Shown piece by piece: positions 17,327-26,331 of a stretch of DNA of 64,000 bases. The notes under the pieces are model-generated. The model was not told the DNA's origin, ran no database searches, and saw only the letters and a list, made by a program, of their open reading frames with translations. This DNA comes from an uncultured Pelagibacteraceae bacterium (GTDB lineage Bacteria; Pseudomonadota; Alphaproteobacteria; Pelagibacterales; Pelagibacteraceae): positions 1 to 64,000 of the forward strand of contig CACKXS010000001.1 in NCBI GenBank assembly GCA_902604305.1, written 5' to 3'. Every line of letters begins with the position of its first letter. Within the stretch, counting starts at the first letter, position 1. Both the position numbers and the translations under genes were made by a program.

Positions 17327-18927
17327 GATTTGCTATCCTCTATTATCATGTCAGCAGCTTTTTCGGCAATCATAATAGTTGGTGCATTAGTATTTCCTGA
17401 TGTTATGTGAGGCATAACTGAAGCATCTACAATTCTTAAATTAGTTAAACCATGTGTAATAAGTCTATCACTTACAACTGCCTTTTCATCTTTACCCATT
17501 CTACAAGTGCTAACAGGATGAAATATAGTATTAGCAAACTTACCAGCCTCTGTAGCAAGTGTTTCATTGTCAGTAATATTAATACCAGGTCTTAATTCTT
17601 CAGGCTCATACTCTTTATAGGCTTTTGAATTCATTACGATGTTACGGACGATTTTTAAAGATTTTCCTGCTATCTCTCTATCTTCTTGTGTTGACAAATA
17701 ATTCATTTTTATTTTTGGTGACACTCTTGTATCTGGGGACTTTAATTCAATTGAACCTCTGCTTGTTGGTCGTATATTAGTTATGGTTGGAGTAAATGCT
17801 GGGAATTTATGAAGAGAAGCTTTACCCAAAACATCAGTGCTAGCGGGAGATATATGAAACTGTAAATTAGGAGTTTCAAGATGAGGGTCACTTTTTATAA
17901 AGCCACAAGCATAACTTGCGCCAACTGTTAAAGGTCCTTTTCTAAAAAATAAGAATTTTAATCCAGTTAATATTTTTTTTGGAATACTATAATAAATATC
18001 ATTTAAGGTTTCTAAGTTTTTTATTTTATAAACTGGTCTTAACATTAAATGGTCAGTAAGGTTTGCACCAACTTCAGAATGATCTTTAATTACTTCAATA
18101 TTATTATCTTTTAAAAGTTTACCAGGACCAATACCAGAGGCTTGTAAAATATGTGGTGAACCTATCGTTCCAGCACTTAAAATTATTTCTTTATTAGCCT
18201 TGACAGAAAATAATTCATTATTAATCCAATAGTTTACATTTGTTGCTTTTTTATTTTCAAAACTAATATTTTTTATATGTGCGTTCGTAATAACTTTTAA
18301 ATTTTTTCTTTTTTTGACAGGATTTAAATAACCAACTGCAGTACTACATCTAAAACCATTTTTAATAGTAAAAGGAAAATAACCCATGCCTTCGTTATTT
18401 CCTGTATTGAAATCTTCAGTTTTTTTATAACCAAATTCTTCTGCTGCCTCTAAAAATAAATCTAATACTTTAAAAGTGGCTCTAATTTTTTCAACTTTTA
18501 TAGGTCCACCAGAACCATGAAATTCACTTTCTCCAAATTGAAAGTTCTCAGATTTTTTAAAATAAGGTAATACATCTTCCCATGACCATCCAACATTACC
18601 TAGCTGCCTCCAATAATTGTAGTCGTTAGATTGCCCTCTTATATAAAGCATTCCATTTATTGAAGAACTTCCCCCTAAAGTTTTTCCTCTTGGATAAACC
18701 ATTTCTCTATTATTACAATTTGGCTCTTTTTCAGTATTAAAACACCAATCAGTTTTAGGATTGTGCATTGTTTTAAAATAACCACCAGGAATATGTATCC
18801 AAGGATTGGTATCTTTTCCTCCTGCTTCAAGAAGTAAAATTTTATTATTTGGATTGGCTGATAATCTGTTAGCTAGTACGCAACCAGCAGATCCTGCACC
18901 AATAATAATGAAGTCAAAATTTTCCAT
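17323..18927 (-). CDS. GMC-family FAD oxidoreductase (choline dehydrogenase-like)
   Basis: A 534-aa flavoprotein. The N-terminal GAGSAGCVLANRL (about residues 9-21) and LLLEAGG bind FAD. PRGKTLGGSSSINGMLY (about 79-95) is GMC signature 1, GTIGSPHILQASGIGP (about 254-269) is signature 2, and HPVSTCRMG near residue 467 carries the catalytic His. It oxidises a primary or secondary alcohol. Length and motifs resemble BetA, but no betB or choline transporter is adjacent, so I do not use the symbol. It is the first gene of a minus-strand operon with TerC, SDR, M23 and M24 genes, divergent from the TRAP transporter. Confidence 0.9.
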   Translation of the reverse strand: MENFDFIIIGAGSAGCVLANRLSANPNNKILLLEAGGKDTNPWIHIPGGYFKTMHNPKTDWCFNTEKEPNCNNREMVYPRGKTLGGSSSINGMLYIRGQSNDYNYWRQLGNVGWSWEDVLPYFKKSENFQFGESEFHGSGGPIKVEKIRATFKVLDLFLEAAEEFGYKKTEDFNTGNNEGMGYFPFTIKNGFRCSTAVGYLNPVKKRKNLKVITNAHIKNISFENKKATNVNYWINNELFSVKANKEIILSAGTIGSPHILQASGIGPGKLLKDNNIEVIKDHSEVGANLTDHLMLRPVYKIKNLETLNDIYYSIPKKILTGLKFLFFRKGPLTVGASYACGFIKSDPHLETPNLQFHISPASTDVLGKASLHKFPAFTPTITNIRPTSRGSIELKSPDTRVSPKIKMNYLSTQEDREIAGKSLKIVRNIVMNSKAYKEYEPEELRPGINITDNETLATEAGKFANTIFHPVSTCRMGKDEKAVVSDRLITHGLTNLRIVDASVMPHITSGNTNAPTIMIAEKAADMIIEDSKS

Positions 18928-19061
18928 TTGTAGTTGAATAGTTTTTTAATATTTGTTTTTTAATGTTTTTTTACACTCATATTTGAAGATTGTCACTTGT
19001 ATGAAGTTAATTTTTCTGCTTTGATGCCAGCGTTAAATTTAACTAACAAAGAGGGAAAACA

Positions 19062-20156
19062 ATGAAAAAAATCATTTCAATGATATTTGCTGTTATTTTA
19101 GTTTCTGGTTTTGCAACTAGTGCTAACGCAGCAAAAACATTAAAGTGTCAAACTGTAATCAGTGCTAAAGCTGATGAAGTTGTAATGTTAAAAGACTTCA
19201 CAGATACGGTAACTGCTCTAACAGGTGGATCTTTAAAATTTGAAATCATGCCTGCTGGAACAGTAGTTGGAGTTAAAGAAACTTTAGATGCTGTAGACAA
19301 AGGTTTGATCGACTGTGGATTTGCTTGGACTCACTATTGGTCAGGTGATCATCCAGCTGCCATGTTATTTGGTTCGCCAGTAGCAGGTGGTGGAGTTGGT
19401 ATTGACAATCTAGCTTTCTTATCATGGTTCCAATATGGTGGTGGTAAAGAGTTATACGACCGTTTATGGAAAGAAATGGGAAGAGACATCAAAGGATTTA
19501 TGCTTCAACCAGTTGGACCTGAGGCTTTAGGTTGGTTTCCAAAACCAATTAAAAATATGGCTGACTTTAGAAAGTATAAGTTTAGAACTCCTCCGGGAAT
19601 TCCAGGGCAAACTTATAAAGACATCGGTATAGCATCTGTAGCTATGGGAGGTGGAGATATTCTACCTGCTTTACAAGCTGGAACAATTGATGCGGCTGAG
19701 TGGTGTTGCCCAAAACCAGATCTAGTATTTGGTTTCCAAAAAGTTCTTAAGCACTATTACTTACAAGGTTTACACCAAGTTGTAGTAAATGCTGACTTTT
19801 ACATGACTGGCAAAACTTATAATAGTTTAAGCGATCATGAGAAAAAATCATTAGAAGTAGCAGCAAACGCTTCATTAGCTAAATCTTTAAGCTATAGAAT
19901 CTATGAAAATGGAAAAGCACTTGCTGAGTTAACGAATAAGCATGGAGTTATATTAGAAGATACTCCTACTGATTATTTCACAGAATATATGGCAGCTGCA
20001 AAAAAAACTTTAAATAAAAATGCAAAAGAAAATGCATTCTTTAATGAAGTTTATACTTCTATGAAGAACTTTGCAGATATTGCTGTTCCATTCTGGAGTG
20101 GTGCTCAAATGTCAAATGCTAAGCTAGGAATGGCTCACGCGGCGACATTGAAGTAG
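19062..20156 (+). CDS. dctP: TRAP transporter substrate-binding protein (DctP/TakP-type)
   Basis: A 364-aa periplasmic binding protein with a clear signal peptide, cleavable after ANA23. The blocks FRTPPGIPGQ and GGGDILPALQAGTIDAAEW (about residues 170-213) are the DctP-family ligand region, whose Arg contacts a carboxylate. It resembles TakP-type proteins that bind 2-oxo acids, so a carboxylic acid substrate is likely; the exact ligand is unknown. A GAGGGAAA ribosome binding site precedes the ATG. It is separated from dctQM by a strong terminator at 20178-20212, which should make this protein more abundant than the permease. Confidence 0.92.
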   Translation: MKKIISMIFAVILVSGFATSANAAKTLKCQTVISAKADEVVMLKDFTDTVTALTGGSLKFEIMPAGTVVGVKETLDAVDKGLIDCGFAWTHYWSGDHPAAMLFGSPVAGGGVGIDNLAFLSWFQYGGGKELYDRLWKEMGRDIKGFMLQPVGPEALGWFPKPIKNMADFRKYKFRTPPGIPGQTYKDIGIASVAMGGGDILPALQAGTIDAAEWCCPKPDLVFGFQKVLKHYYLQGLHQVVVNADFYMTGKTYNSLSDHEKKSLEVAANASLAKSLSYRIYENGKALAELTNKHGVILEDTPTDYFTEYMAAAKKTLNKNAKENAFFNEVYTSMKNFADIAVPFWSGAQMSNAKLGMAHAATLK

Positions 20157-20177
20157 TAATAAGATAAAAAAATATAT

Positions 20178-20212
20178 AAAAGCGGACTTAATTATAAGTC
20201 CGCTTTTTTTTT
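20178..20212 (+). terminator. intrinsic terminator between dctP and dctQ
   Basis: AAAAGCGGACTTA (20178-20190) pairs perfectly with TAAGTCCGCTTTT (20195-20207) around an ATTA loop, and the T run continues to 20212. It lies inside the TRAP operon, so partial read-through would lower dctQM relative to dctP. It is the clearest hairpin terminator in the window. Confidence 0.92.
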
Positions 20213-20221
20213 AAAAAAATT

Positions 20222-20833
20222 ATGACAGAAGAACCAGGTAGACTAGATATTTCAGATGAAATGATTGCTGAGAGAAGAGGCGGTTCAGGTAAAATGCCTG
20301 ATGATATGCCTAAATGGATGGCAAAATCTATTACTTCAATAGATAAATTTAGCAAGATAACAGGCAATATAGTTTGTTGGATTTTAATGCCATTAATTTT
20401 AGCAATGACATACGAAGTTTTTGCAAGAAAATTATTTTTAGCTCCTACAATTTGGGCCTACGATATTAGCAGATTTCTTTATGGCGCTTTGTTTATGTTA
20501 GGAGCTGGTTATGCACTCTCAAAAGGAGTTCATATAAGAGCAGATTTTTTATACAGAAATTTTAAAGTTAAAAATCAAGGTTTAATTGATTTTACTTTAT
20601 ATATTTTATTTTATTTTCCAGGCTTAATCGTATTTCTTTATATGACCACGGGTTTTCTCCAGGAATCAATAATGCGTGGAGAAAGAGGAATGGATACAAC
20701 ATGGATGCCATATATGTGGCCAATAAAATCATGTTTATGGTTTGGAATTATTTTCTTATTAGTACAAGGAGTTTCAGAATTACTTAAGAGCTATTATGCA
20801 ATGACCAAAGGGAAATGGCCAGGTAACGAATGA
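20222..20833 (+). CDS. dctQ: TRAP transporter small permease (DctQ)
   Basis: A 203-aa membrane protein. A polar N-terminal extension of about 45 residues precedes four hydrophobic segments (about 50-72, 85-103, 122-142, 165-187), the DctQ topology. It pairs with DctM to form the sodium-driven importer fed by the upstream binding protein. The RxDFLYRN-type motif after the second span is family-typical. The start lies 9 bases after the terminator's T run, and the end overlaps dctM by 4 bases (ATGA). The long acidic N-terminus is longer than in many DctQ proteins. Confidence 0.88.
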   Translation: MTEEPGRLDISDEMIAERRGGSGKMPDDMPKWMAKSITSIDKFSKITGNIVCWILMPLILAMTYEVFARKLFLAPTIWAYDISRFLYGALFMLGAGYALSKGVHIRADFLYRNFKVKNQGLIDFTLYILFYFPGLIVFLYMTTGFLQESIMRGERGMDTTWMPYMWPIKSCLWFGIIFLLVQGVSELLKSYYAMTKGKWPGNE

Positions 20834-22164
20834 TTGCTGAATTAATTGATCCGGCAATACTAGGCTTTATATTAATTGGAGTAATGCTTTTTTCTATATT
20901 TGTTGGTTTTCCAATTTCTTTTACTCTAATATTTTTAGGTTTTGTCTTTGGTTATTTAGGTTTTGGTAAACTTGTTTTTTATTTGATGACCTTGCAGTTT
21001 TCAATGGTTATGACAGAACAAACCTTAGCCGCTGTCCCACTCTTTGTATTCATGGGTATAATGATGGAACAAGCTGGATTAATGGAAAGATTATTTTCAG
21101 CTTTTCAGTTAATGCTAGCAAAAGTTAGGGGATCACTTTACTACGCTGTTCTTTTCGTTTCAGTTATTTTTGCTGCAGCTACAGGTATAGTAGGTGCATC
21201 TGTTACAATTTTAGGAATTATGGCAGCAAAATCTATGAATAGATCGGGCTACAACGTTAGATTAGCTGCGGGAACAATTACAGCTGGTGGTACTTTAGGA
21301 ATATTAATTCCACCTAGCATTATGCTTGTCGTAATGGGACCCATAATGGAAATCCCTGTGATTGATTTATTTGCAGCCGCTATCATACCTGGAATTCTAC
21401 TTGCAAGCCTATATGCAGCTTACACTACTATAAGATGTATGATGGATCCAAAATTAGGTCCTCCACTACCTGAAGACATGAGGGCTACAAGTATGAAAGA
21501 TGTTTGGATAGAATTTTTTCTGGGTCTAGTTCCACCTGCTGCATTAGTTTTTTCTGCTCTCGGAAGCATTCTATTAGGATTTGCTACACCAACAGAAGCT
21601 GCTGGTTGCGGTGCAATGGGAGCATTATTATTGTCTCTTGCTTATAAAAAATTAACTTTAGCAAAATTACAAGATGCCTTAGTAAAAACTTTAGAAATTT
21701 CTGCATTAATCATGGTCTTAGTTGCTGCTTCTAATTTTTTTGGTGCAGTATTTGCACGTCTAGGAACGCCAATGCTTCTTACTGAATTTTTATTATCTTT
21801 AGAAATGAATAGATATTTAATTCTAGCTATAGTTATGGGTGTAATTTTCCTATTAGGTTGGCCACTAGAATGGGTGCCAATTGTAATGATTATAGTTCCA
21901 ATAATTTTGCCATTGATTGAAGCTTTAGGTTTTAATTTAACGTGGTTTGCAATATTAGTTGCTGTTAATTTACAAACCGCCTGGCTTTCGCCCCCCGTAG
22001 CCTTATCAGCATATTTCTTAAAAGGTGTTGTGCCAGAATGGGATTTAAAAGATATTTATCTAGGAATGATGCAATTTATGGTTCTTCAGATAATTGGTTT
22101 AATAATTATAATAATATTTCCAAAAATTGTACTATGGTTACCAACTGTCTTATATGGACAGTAA
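20830..22164 (+). CDS. dctM: TRAP transporter large permease (DctM)
   Basis: A 444-aa polytopic protein of the DctM family with about 12 hydrophobic segments. AAATGIVGASVTILG and AGGTLGILIPPSIMLVV in the first half, and a matching GFATPTEAAGCGAMGA block in the second, mark the two helical-hairpin halves that bind sodium and substrate. It is the transport subunit of the TRAP system with dctP and dctQ. Immediately downstream are an NCS1 carrier and an SDR on the same strand. Confidence 0.93.
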   Translation: MIAELIDPAILGFILIGVMLFSIFVGFPISFTLIFLGFVFGYLGFGKLVFYLMTLQFSMVMTEQTLAAVPLFVFMGIMMEQAGLMERLFSAFQLMLAKVRGSLYYAVLFVSVIFAAATGIVGASVTILGIMAAKSMNRSGYNVRLAAGTITAGGTLGILIPPSIMLVVMGPIMEIPVIDLFAAAIIPGILLASLYAAYTTIRCMMDPKLGPPLPEDMRATSMKDVWIEFFLGLVPPAALVFSALGSILLGFATPTEAAGCGAMGALLLSLAYKKLTLAKLQDALVKTLEISALIMVLVAASNFFGAVFARLGTPMLLTEFLLSLEMNRYLILAIVMGVIFLLGWPLEWVPIVMIIVPIILPLIEALGFNLTWFAILVAVNLQTAWLSPPVALSAYFLKGVVPEWDLKDIYLGMMQFMVLQIIGLIIIIIFPKIVLWLPTVLYGQ

Positions 22165-22188
22165 TTTATATTTGTTTAATATAAGGTA

Positions 22189-23646
22189 GTGATTCAACAA
22201 AAAGAAACAACAAATCTAATGAACTGGGAAATAGTATCTGTCAATCCCAATAATAAAATTTGGAACTGGAAAGATCTTTTTTGTTTCTGGGGATCCAGTA
22301 TACAAAGTGTAATTGGTTTTTCATTAATTGCATCTTTGTATTTAGTTTATCAATTGAATTTTTTTGTAGTATTATCGGGATGTATTGTTGGTTCATTGCT
22401 TGTATATTTTTTTTCTAATTTAATTGGAAAACCTTCGCAAAAACATGGAATACCATTTCCAGTTTTTTTGAGACTTTCCATGGGAATTTACGGTGCAAGA
22501 TATGTAGCTATTTTGAGAGGACTAGTTGGAATTTTTATGTTTGGTGTTCAAACATATTTTATTTCAAAATCGATAGGCTACCTAATACGAATTAGCTTAT
22601 TTTCAATAGACAGCACAGTTTTAGACAATGATATTTTTCTACTTTTTTTTATGGGATTAAATATTATTGATGCTTTCTCATTAATACTTGCACTTTGGAT
22701 TCAATATTTACTATTTAGCAATGGTCAAAGGTTTATCAAATCAATAATTAATTTTTCAACTTTATTTGTATATCTAGGATTAATTATTTTTTTTATAATT
22801 CTAATTAGAGAAAATTATAATGAGATAATAGATGCATCTAGTGGGTTATTTGAAAATAATATTATTTACAATAAGGAAAATCTAATAGCCTTATTCTCAG
22901 TCGCTGGAACTTTTTTTGCGTTTTTTTCAATTGTAATAGTAAATTTTGGAGACTTTTCAAGATATTCAAAAAGCGAAACCGAAGTTAATAAAGGTAATTT
23001 AAGTTTACTTTTAAATTTATTAATTTTTTCATTTTTAGCAATTTCTTTAGTAATTGGTTCGAGTGTTTTTTTTGAAAAAAATTTAATACCTATAGACAGA
23101 ATATTAACAAATCCAACTGATATTGTTGGAAAGATTGATAACAACTTGTTAACATTTATATCCTTATTGTTTATATTGGTTGCCTCAGGAGCAACTAATT
23201 TAATTGCAAACTATGTTCCTTCACAAAATTCGATTATTAATTTCTCTCCTAATAAATTTAGTCAAAAAAGTTCTGGAATATTAATTATTTTTTTAGGCCT
23301 TATATTTGCTGTTTTTTGGGATCCGGTTCTAAGTAAAATAGGAATTTTATCTTTTGTTGATACGATTGGTTCATTTTTTGGACCTATAGCTGGTATCATG
23401 ATTGTTGATTATTATGTTATAAAAAATAAAAAAATTATAAATAAAGATATTTTTTCTTCTAATAAAGATGGGGCCTATTATTATTCTAGTGGGTGGCATA
23501 TTAAATCAATATATTCATTATTAATTGGATTTGTTTTTGCTTCAGTAACCATATGGAATATTGAGTTTAGATTTTTACAATCATTTTCTTGGATTATAGG
23601 TGCAGTTTTTTCATCGATAACTTATTATCTATTAGCAAGTAAATAA
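22189..23646 (+). CDS. NCS1-family (nucleobase:cation symporter-1) transporter
   Basis: A 485-aa carrier with about 12 hydrophobic segments. KIWNWKDLFCFWG near the N-terminus and GIPFPVFLRLSMGIYGARYVAILRG (about residues 85-109; key residues Pro-Phe-Pro, Arg, Gly) are NCS1 signatures of cytosine, uracil, allantoin and hydantoin importers. GTG 22189 has AAGG only two bases upstream; ATG 22219 would remove 10 residues and also fits. Ligand is not assignable from sequence alone. It lies 24 bases after dctM and 5 before an SDR, suggesting a shared transcript. Confidence 0.85.
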   Translation: MIQQKETTNLMNWEIVSVNPNNKIWNWKDLFCFWGSSIQSVIGFSLIASLYLVYQLNFFVVLSGCIVGSLLVYFFSNLIGKPSQKHGIPFPVFLRLSMGIYGARYVAILRGLVGIFMFGVQTYFISKSIGYLIRISLFSIDSTVLDNDIFLLFFMGLNIIDAFSLILALWIQYLLFSNGQRFIKSIINFSTLFVYLGLIIFFIILIRENYNEIIDASSGLFENNIIYNKENLIALFSVAGTFFAFFSIVIVNFGDFSRYSKSETEVNKGNLSLLLNLLIFSFLAISLVIGSSVFFEKNLIPIDRILTNPTDIVGKIDNNLLTFISLLFILVASGATNLIANYVPSQNSIINFSPNKFSQKSSGILIIFLGLIFAVFWDPVLSKIGILSFVDTIGSFFGPIAGIMIVDYYVIKNKKIINKDIFSSNKDGAYYYSSGWHIKSIYSLLIGFVFASVTIWNIEFRFLQSFSWIIGAVFSSITYYLLASK

Positions 23647-23651
23647 TATTT

Positions 23652-24398
23652 ATGCATCAATTTGATCTTAAAAATAAAACAGCAATTATAACTGGAGGAG
23701 CCCAAGGTTTTGGTCTGGAGATAGCAAAAAAGTTTTTACAATCAGGATCAAAAGTTTTTATATGGGATATTGATGAAAAAGAATTATCGAAAGCGACTAA
23801 GCAGATTAATAATCCAAATTTAAATTATAATGTTGTTGATGTTTCAAACTATGAACAAATTGAAAAAACTGTAAGTGATATAATATCAAATACTAAAATT
23901 GATATATTAATTAATAATGCTGGCATAACTGGACCAACTGCTACACTTTGGAATTATGATATTAAGGATTGGAATTCAATTATAAATATTAATCTTCATG
24001 GTACATTTTATTGCAGTAAATTAATAGTCCCACACATGATAAAAAATAATTATGGAAGAATTGTAAATATAGCTTCTGTCGCAGGTAAAGATGGAAATGC
24101 TAATGCAAGTGCTTATAGTTCGGCTAAAGCTGGGGTTATAGGTCTTACAAAATCTTTAGGTAAAGAATTAGCAAAATATAATATCGCAGTTAATGCCATT
24201 ACTCCAGCAGGGGCAAAGACAAAAATTTTAGACCAAATGTCAAAAGAGCATGTTCAATGGATGCTTTCAAAAGTACCAAGAGGTCGTTTTTTAGAATTAA
24301 ATGAACTTACTTCCATGGTGTGTTGGTTGTCATCAGAGGAAAATTCTTTTTCAACTGCAGCAGTTTTTGATATCAGCGGTGGTAGATCTACTTATTAA
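23652..24398 (+). CDS. short-chain dehydrogenase/reductase (FabG-like)
   Basis: A 248-aa classical SDR. TGGAQGFGLEIAKKF (about residues 15-29) binds the nucleotide, an acidic residue after the second strand (WDID) hints at NAD(H), NNAG lies near 91-94, and the catalytic block S-x12-YSSAK near 140-160. FabG-like in style, but its position after two transporters suggests oxidation of an imported substrate rather than fatty acid synthesis. No firm substrate. Confidence 0.88.
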   Translation: MHQFDLKNKTAIITGGAQGFGLEIAKKFLQSGSKVFIWDIDEKELSKATKQINNPNLNYNVVDVSNYEQIEKTVSDIISNTKIDILINNAGITGPTATLWNYDIKDWNSIININLHGTFYCSKLIVPHMIKNNYGRIVNIASVAGKDGNANASAYSSAKAGVIGLTKSLGKELAKYNIAVNAITPAGAKTKILDQMSKEHVQWMLSKVPRGRFLELNELTSMVCWLSSEENSFSTAAVFDISGGRSTY

Positions 24399-24412
24399 AA
24401 TTTTAAAAATTT

Positions 24413-25066
24413 ATGATAAAAATCTTTAATTATCTTTTATTATTTTCTTTATTTTTTTTAAATACATCTTTAGCTGAAATTGTAAATGTATTTGAATTTA
24501 CTGAAAAAGAATTGTCAGAATTAAAAGTTAGAAAAGTTAGGGGAGCTGACGAAAAGACACTTTATTCTTTAGGAGAAAATGAAAATGGTAATTTTCTACG
24601 AGCAGAAGCAAATAATTCAGCCTCAGGTCTAGGAAAAGAAATTGAGATTAATTTAAATAAAACACCTTTTCTAAATATTACTTGGAAAATTGAAAAGGAT
24701 TTAAAAGGAATAACAGAGAATTCTAAGAAAGGTCATGACTATGCTGCAAGAGTATTTGTGGTGAAAAAAACTGGCGCAACACCACTTTCAAATAGAGCAA
24801 TGAATTATGTTTTTTCAAGCAACAGAGATATTAACACTTATCATCCAAGCCCATTCACAAAAAAATCAATAGATTATGCTTTATCAACTACAAAAGAAAA
24901 TTTTAACGAATGGGTAACAGTTAAAGTAAATGTTAAAGAACATTTTAAAAAATTTCATGATTTAGATTTAGATAAAATTAACGGTATAGCCATAATGTCA
25001 GATACTGATAATTCTGAACTTAGTTCTGTGGCTTATTATCAAAATATTTATTTTTCCTCAGAATAG
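24413..25066 (+). CDS. DUF3047 family exported protein
   Basis: A 217-aa protein with an N-terminal signal (hydrophobic residues 5-20, cut after a small residue near SLA). The body shows the DUF3047 pattern: LRAEANNSASGLGKEI (about residues 62-77), a TWKIEKDL strand, DYAARVFV, and the near-terminal IAIMSDTDNSE block. The fold is predicted beta-sandwich; the function is not known. It lies 14 bases after the SDR and ends directly against the opposite-strand 46-aa gene with no base between. Confidence 0.85.
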   Translation: MIKIFNYLLLFSLFFLNTSLAEIVNVFEFTEKELSELKVRKVRGADEKTLYSLGENENGNFLRAEANNSASGLGKEIEINLNKTPFLNITWKIEKDLKGITENSKKGHDYAARVFVVKKTGATPLSNRAMNYVFSSNRDINTYHPSPFTKKSIDYALSTTKENFNEWVTVKVNVKEHFKKFHDLDLDKINGIAIMSDTDNSELSSVAYYQNIYFSSE

Positions 25067-25207
25067 TTAAATTTTAAGATATTTTTTTAAAAACATACTT
25101 ATTAACGAGAGTATAATTGCTACTAACACATCTTCTAAAGGAGTAGCTTGAGGGACACCGTAATTCCATATGATTACACCAGCTAACCAAATTAGATAAA
25201 TTTTCAT
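25067..25207 (-). CDS. small membrane protein, 46 aa, unknown function
   Basis: A minus-strand frame from ATG 25207-25205 to TAA 25069-25067. The product has an N-terminal hydrophobic stretch (KIYLIWLAGVIIWNYG), the turn VPQATPLEDV, then a second stretch (LVAIILSLISMFL) and a KKYLKI tail. This is a coherent two-span hairpin. It begins 6 bases after the uracil-DNA glycosylase stop on the same strand, as expected for an operon member. I do not recognise a family. Confidence 0.6.
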   Translation of the reverse strand: MKIYLIWLAGVIIWNYGVPQATPLEDVLVAIILSLISMFLKKYLKI

Positions 25208-25213
25208 TTGACC

Positions 25214-25906
25214 TTATGTTTCAATTAATACTTTTTTTGAATTTTTAAATAGTTTTACCATTTTATTTACATCAATTCTTTTAGTATTTACATTCCTTGG
25301 ACTTGGATGATAGCAACCAATTAATATTTTTTTATCAGGCAATTTATATTTTGCCCCATGTTTAAATATAAAATTTTTATTATTAAAGAAATAATTTTCT
25401 TTATAAAATTTGATACAAGCATCAAAAGCTATTTTACCTAGAGCAATAATAATTTTAACATTTTTAAGTAAATCTATTTCTTCCTTAAAATAGTTAAAAC
25501 AGGTTTTAAGTTCTCCATTAGTAGGTTTGTCACCTGGTGGAACGCATTTTAAAGCAGTTGTGATATATGAATTATAAAGTTTTAAACCATCATTTTTATT
25601 TTCAGAAGTTGATTGATTAGACATTTTTGCTTTATGCAAACATTTATATAAAAATTCAGCCGACCTATCTCCTGTAAAAACTCTGCCAGTTCTGTTTCCT
25701 CCATGTGCTGCTGGTGCAAGCCCAACCAATAGAATTTTACCATTTAAATCTCCAAATCCGGTTATAGGTTTTCCCCAGTAATTTTCATTTATATATTGCT
25801 TCCTTTTTTCTTTTGCAATTTTTTCTCTAAAATTTTTAAGTCTTTTACATTTTTTGCACGTAATAATTTTTTTGTTTAGGTTTATAAATTGACTGTTTAA
25901 AGTCAT
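25214..25906 (-). CDS. uracil-DNA glycosylase, family 5 (UDGb)
   Basis: A 230-aa DNA repair enzyme. The motif GLAPAAHG at residues 62-69 followed by NRTGRVFTGD is the UDGb signature, and the second active-site motif is HPSPRN beginning at His200. Cys17 and Cys20 (CKKC), with Cys116 and a later Cys, are candidates for the 4Fe-4S cluster of these families. It removes uracil (and for UDGb some other deaminated bases) from DNA. It lies 3 bases downstream of the DUF1289 gene. Confidence 0.88.
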   Translation of the reverse strand: MTLNSQFINLNKKIITCKKCKRLKNFREKIAKEKRKQYINENYWGKPITGFGDLNGKILLVGLAPAAHGGNRTGRVFTGDRSAEFLYKCLHKAKMSNQSTSENKNDGLKLYNSYITTALKCVPPGDKPTNGELKTCFNYFKEEIDLLKNVKIIIALGKIAFDACIKFYKENYFFNNKNFIFKHGAKYKLPDKKILIGCYHPSPRNVNTKRIDVNKMVKLFKNSKKVLIET

Positions 25907-25909
25907 TTT

Positions 25910-26158
25910 TTATTTAAGATTTTGTTTTTTGAACAAAGATATGCCACTCTTAATCTTATGATTATATGACTCTTTAAAGCTTTCTAATTGCCAGCCTTTT
26001 AATCTACTTTCTATTTCTTGAAGATTATTTTTTTTCCATTCCTCAGTAGTTTTTTCATCCTTCCACATTTTTTTATCTTCATTACTTCTTCCACAGCCAT
26101 AACAATAACCAGAAACTGGGTCTGTCTTACAAATACTTATACAAGGTGAAATAATCAT
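25910..26158 (-). CDS. DUF1289 family small protein
   Basis: An 82-aa protein with the DUF1289 cysteine pattern near the N-terminus, C6-x3-C10-x8-C19-x2-C22 in SPCISICKTDP...CYGCGRS, probably metal- or cluster-binding. The rest is charged and helical (KMWKDEKTTEEW). No established function. First gene of a minus-strand group with UDGb and the 46-aa membrane peptide, divergent from tRNA-Leu. Confidence 0.85.
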   Translation of the reverse strand: MIISPCISICKTDPVSGYCYGCGRSNEDKKMWKDEKTTEEWKKNNLQEIESRLKGWQLESFKESYNHKIKSGISLFKKQNLK

Positions 26159-26212
26159 TTTTTATATATTTATCATGTTTTACACTATTATTCTAATTGG
26201 ACAAATGAGATC

Positions 26213-26218
26213 TATAAT
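26213..26218 (+). promoter_or_regulatory. candidate -10 element for tRNA-Leu/tig
   Basis: A perfect TATAAT lies 19 bases before the tRNA 5' end, the right distance for a short leader. No good -35 hexamer is found at 16-18 bases upstream; TTGGAC at 26197-26202 is too close. In DNA this A+T rich the match could be chance. Confidence 0.35.
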
Positions 26219-26237
26219 ATATAAAACCTTTTAAATT

Positions 26238-26322
26238 GGGCGAGTGGCGGAATTGGTAGACGCGTTGGTCTTAGGAACCAATAGTGCAAGCTGTGAAGGT
26301 TCGAGTCCTTTCTCGCCTACCA
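26238..26322 (+). tRNA. tRNA-Leu (anticodon UAG)
   Basis: An 85-base class II tRNA. The acceptor strands GGGCGAG and CTCGCCT pair with one G-U, and the CCA end is encoded at 26320-26322. The anticodon stem TTGGT/ACCAA encloses CTTAGGA, giving anticodon TAG (reads CUA and CUG-type leucine codons). A variable arm follows, then the T arm with GGTTCGAGTCC. It ends 9 bases before the trigger factor ATG, so the two are probably transcribed together. Confidence 0.95.
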
Positions 26323-26331
26323 TAATATTTT

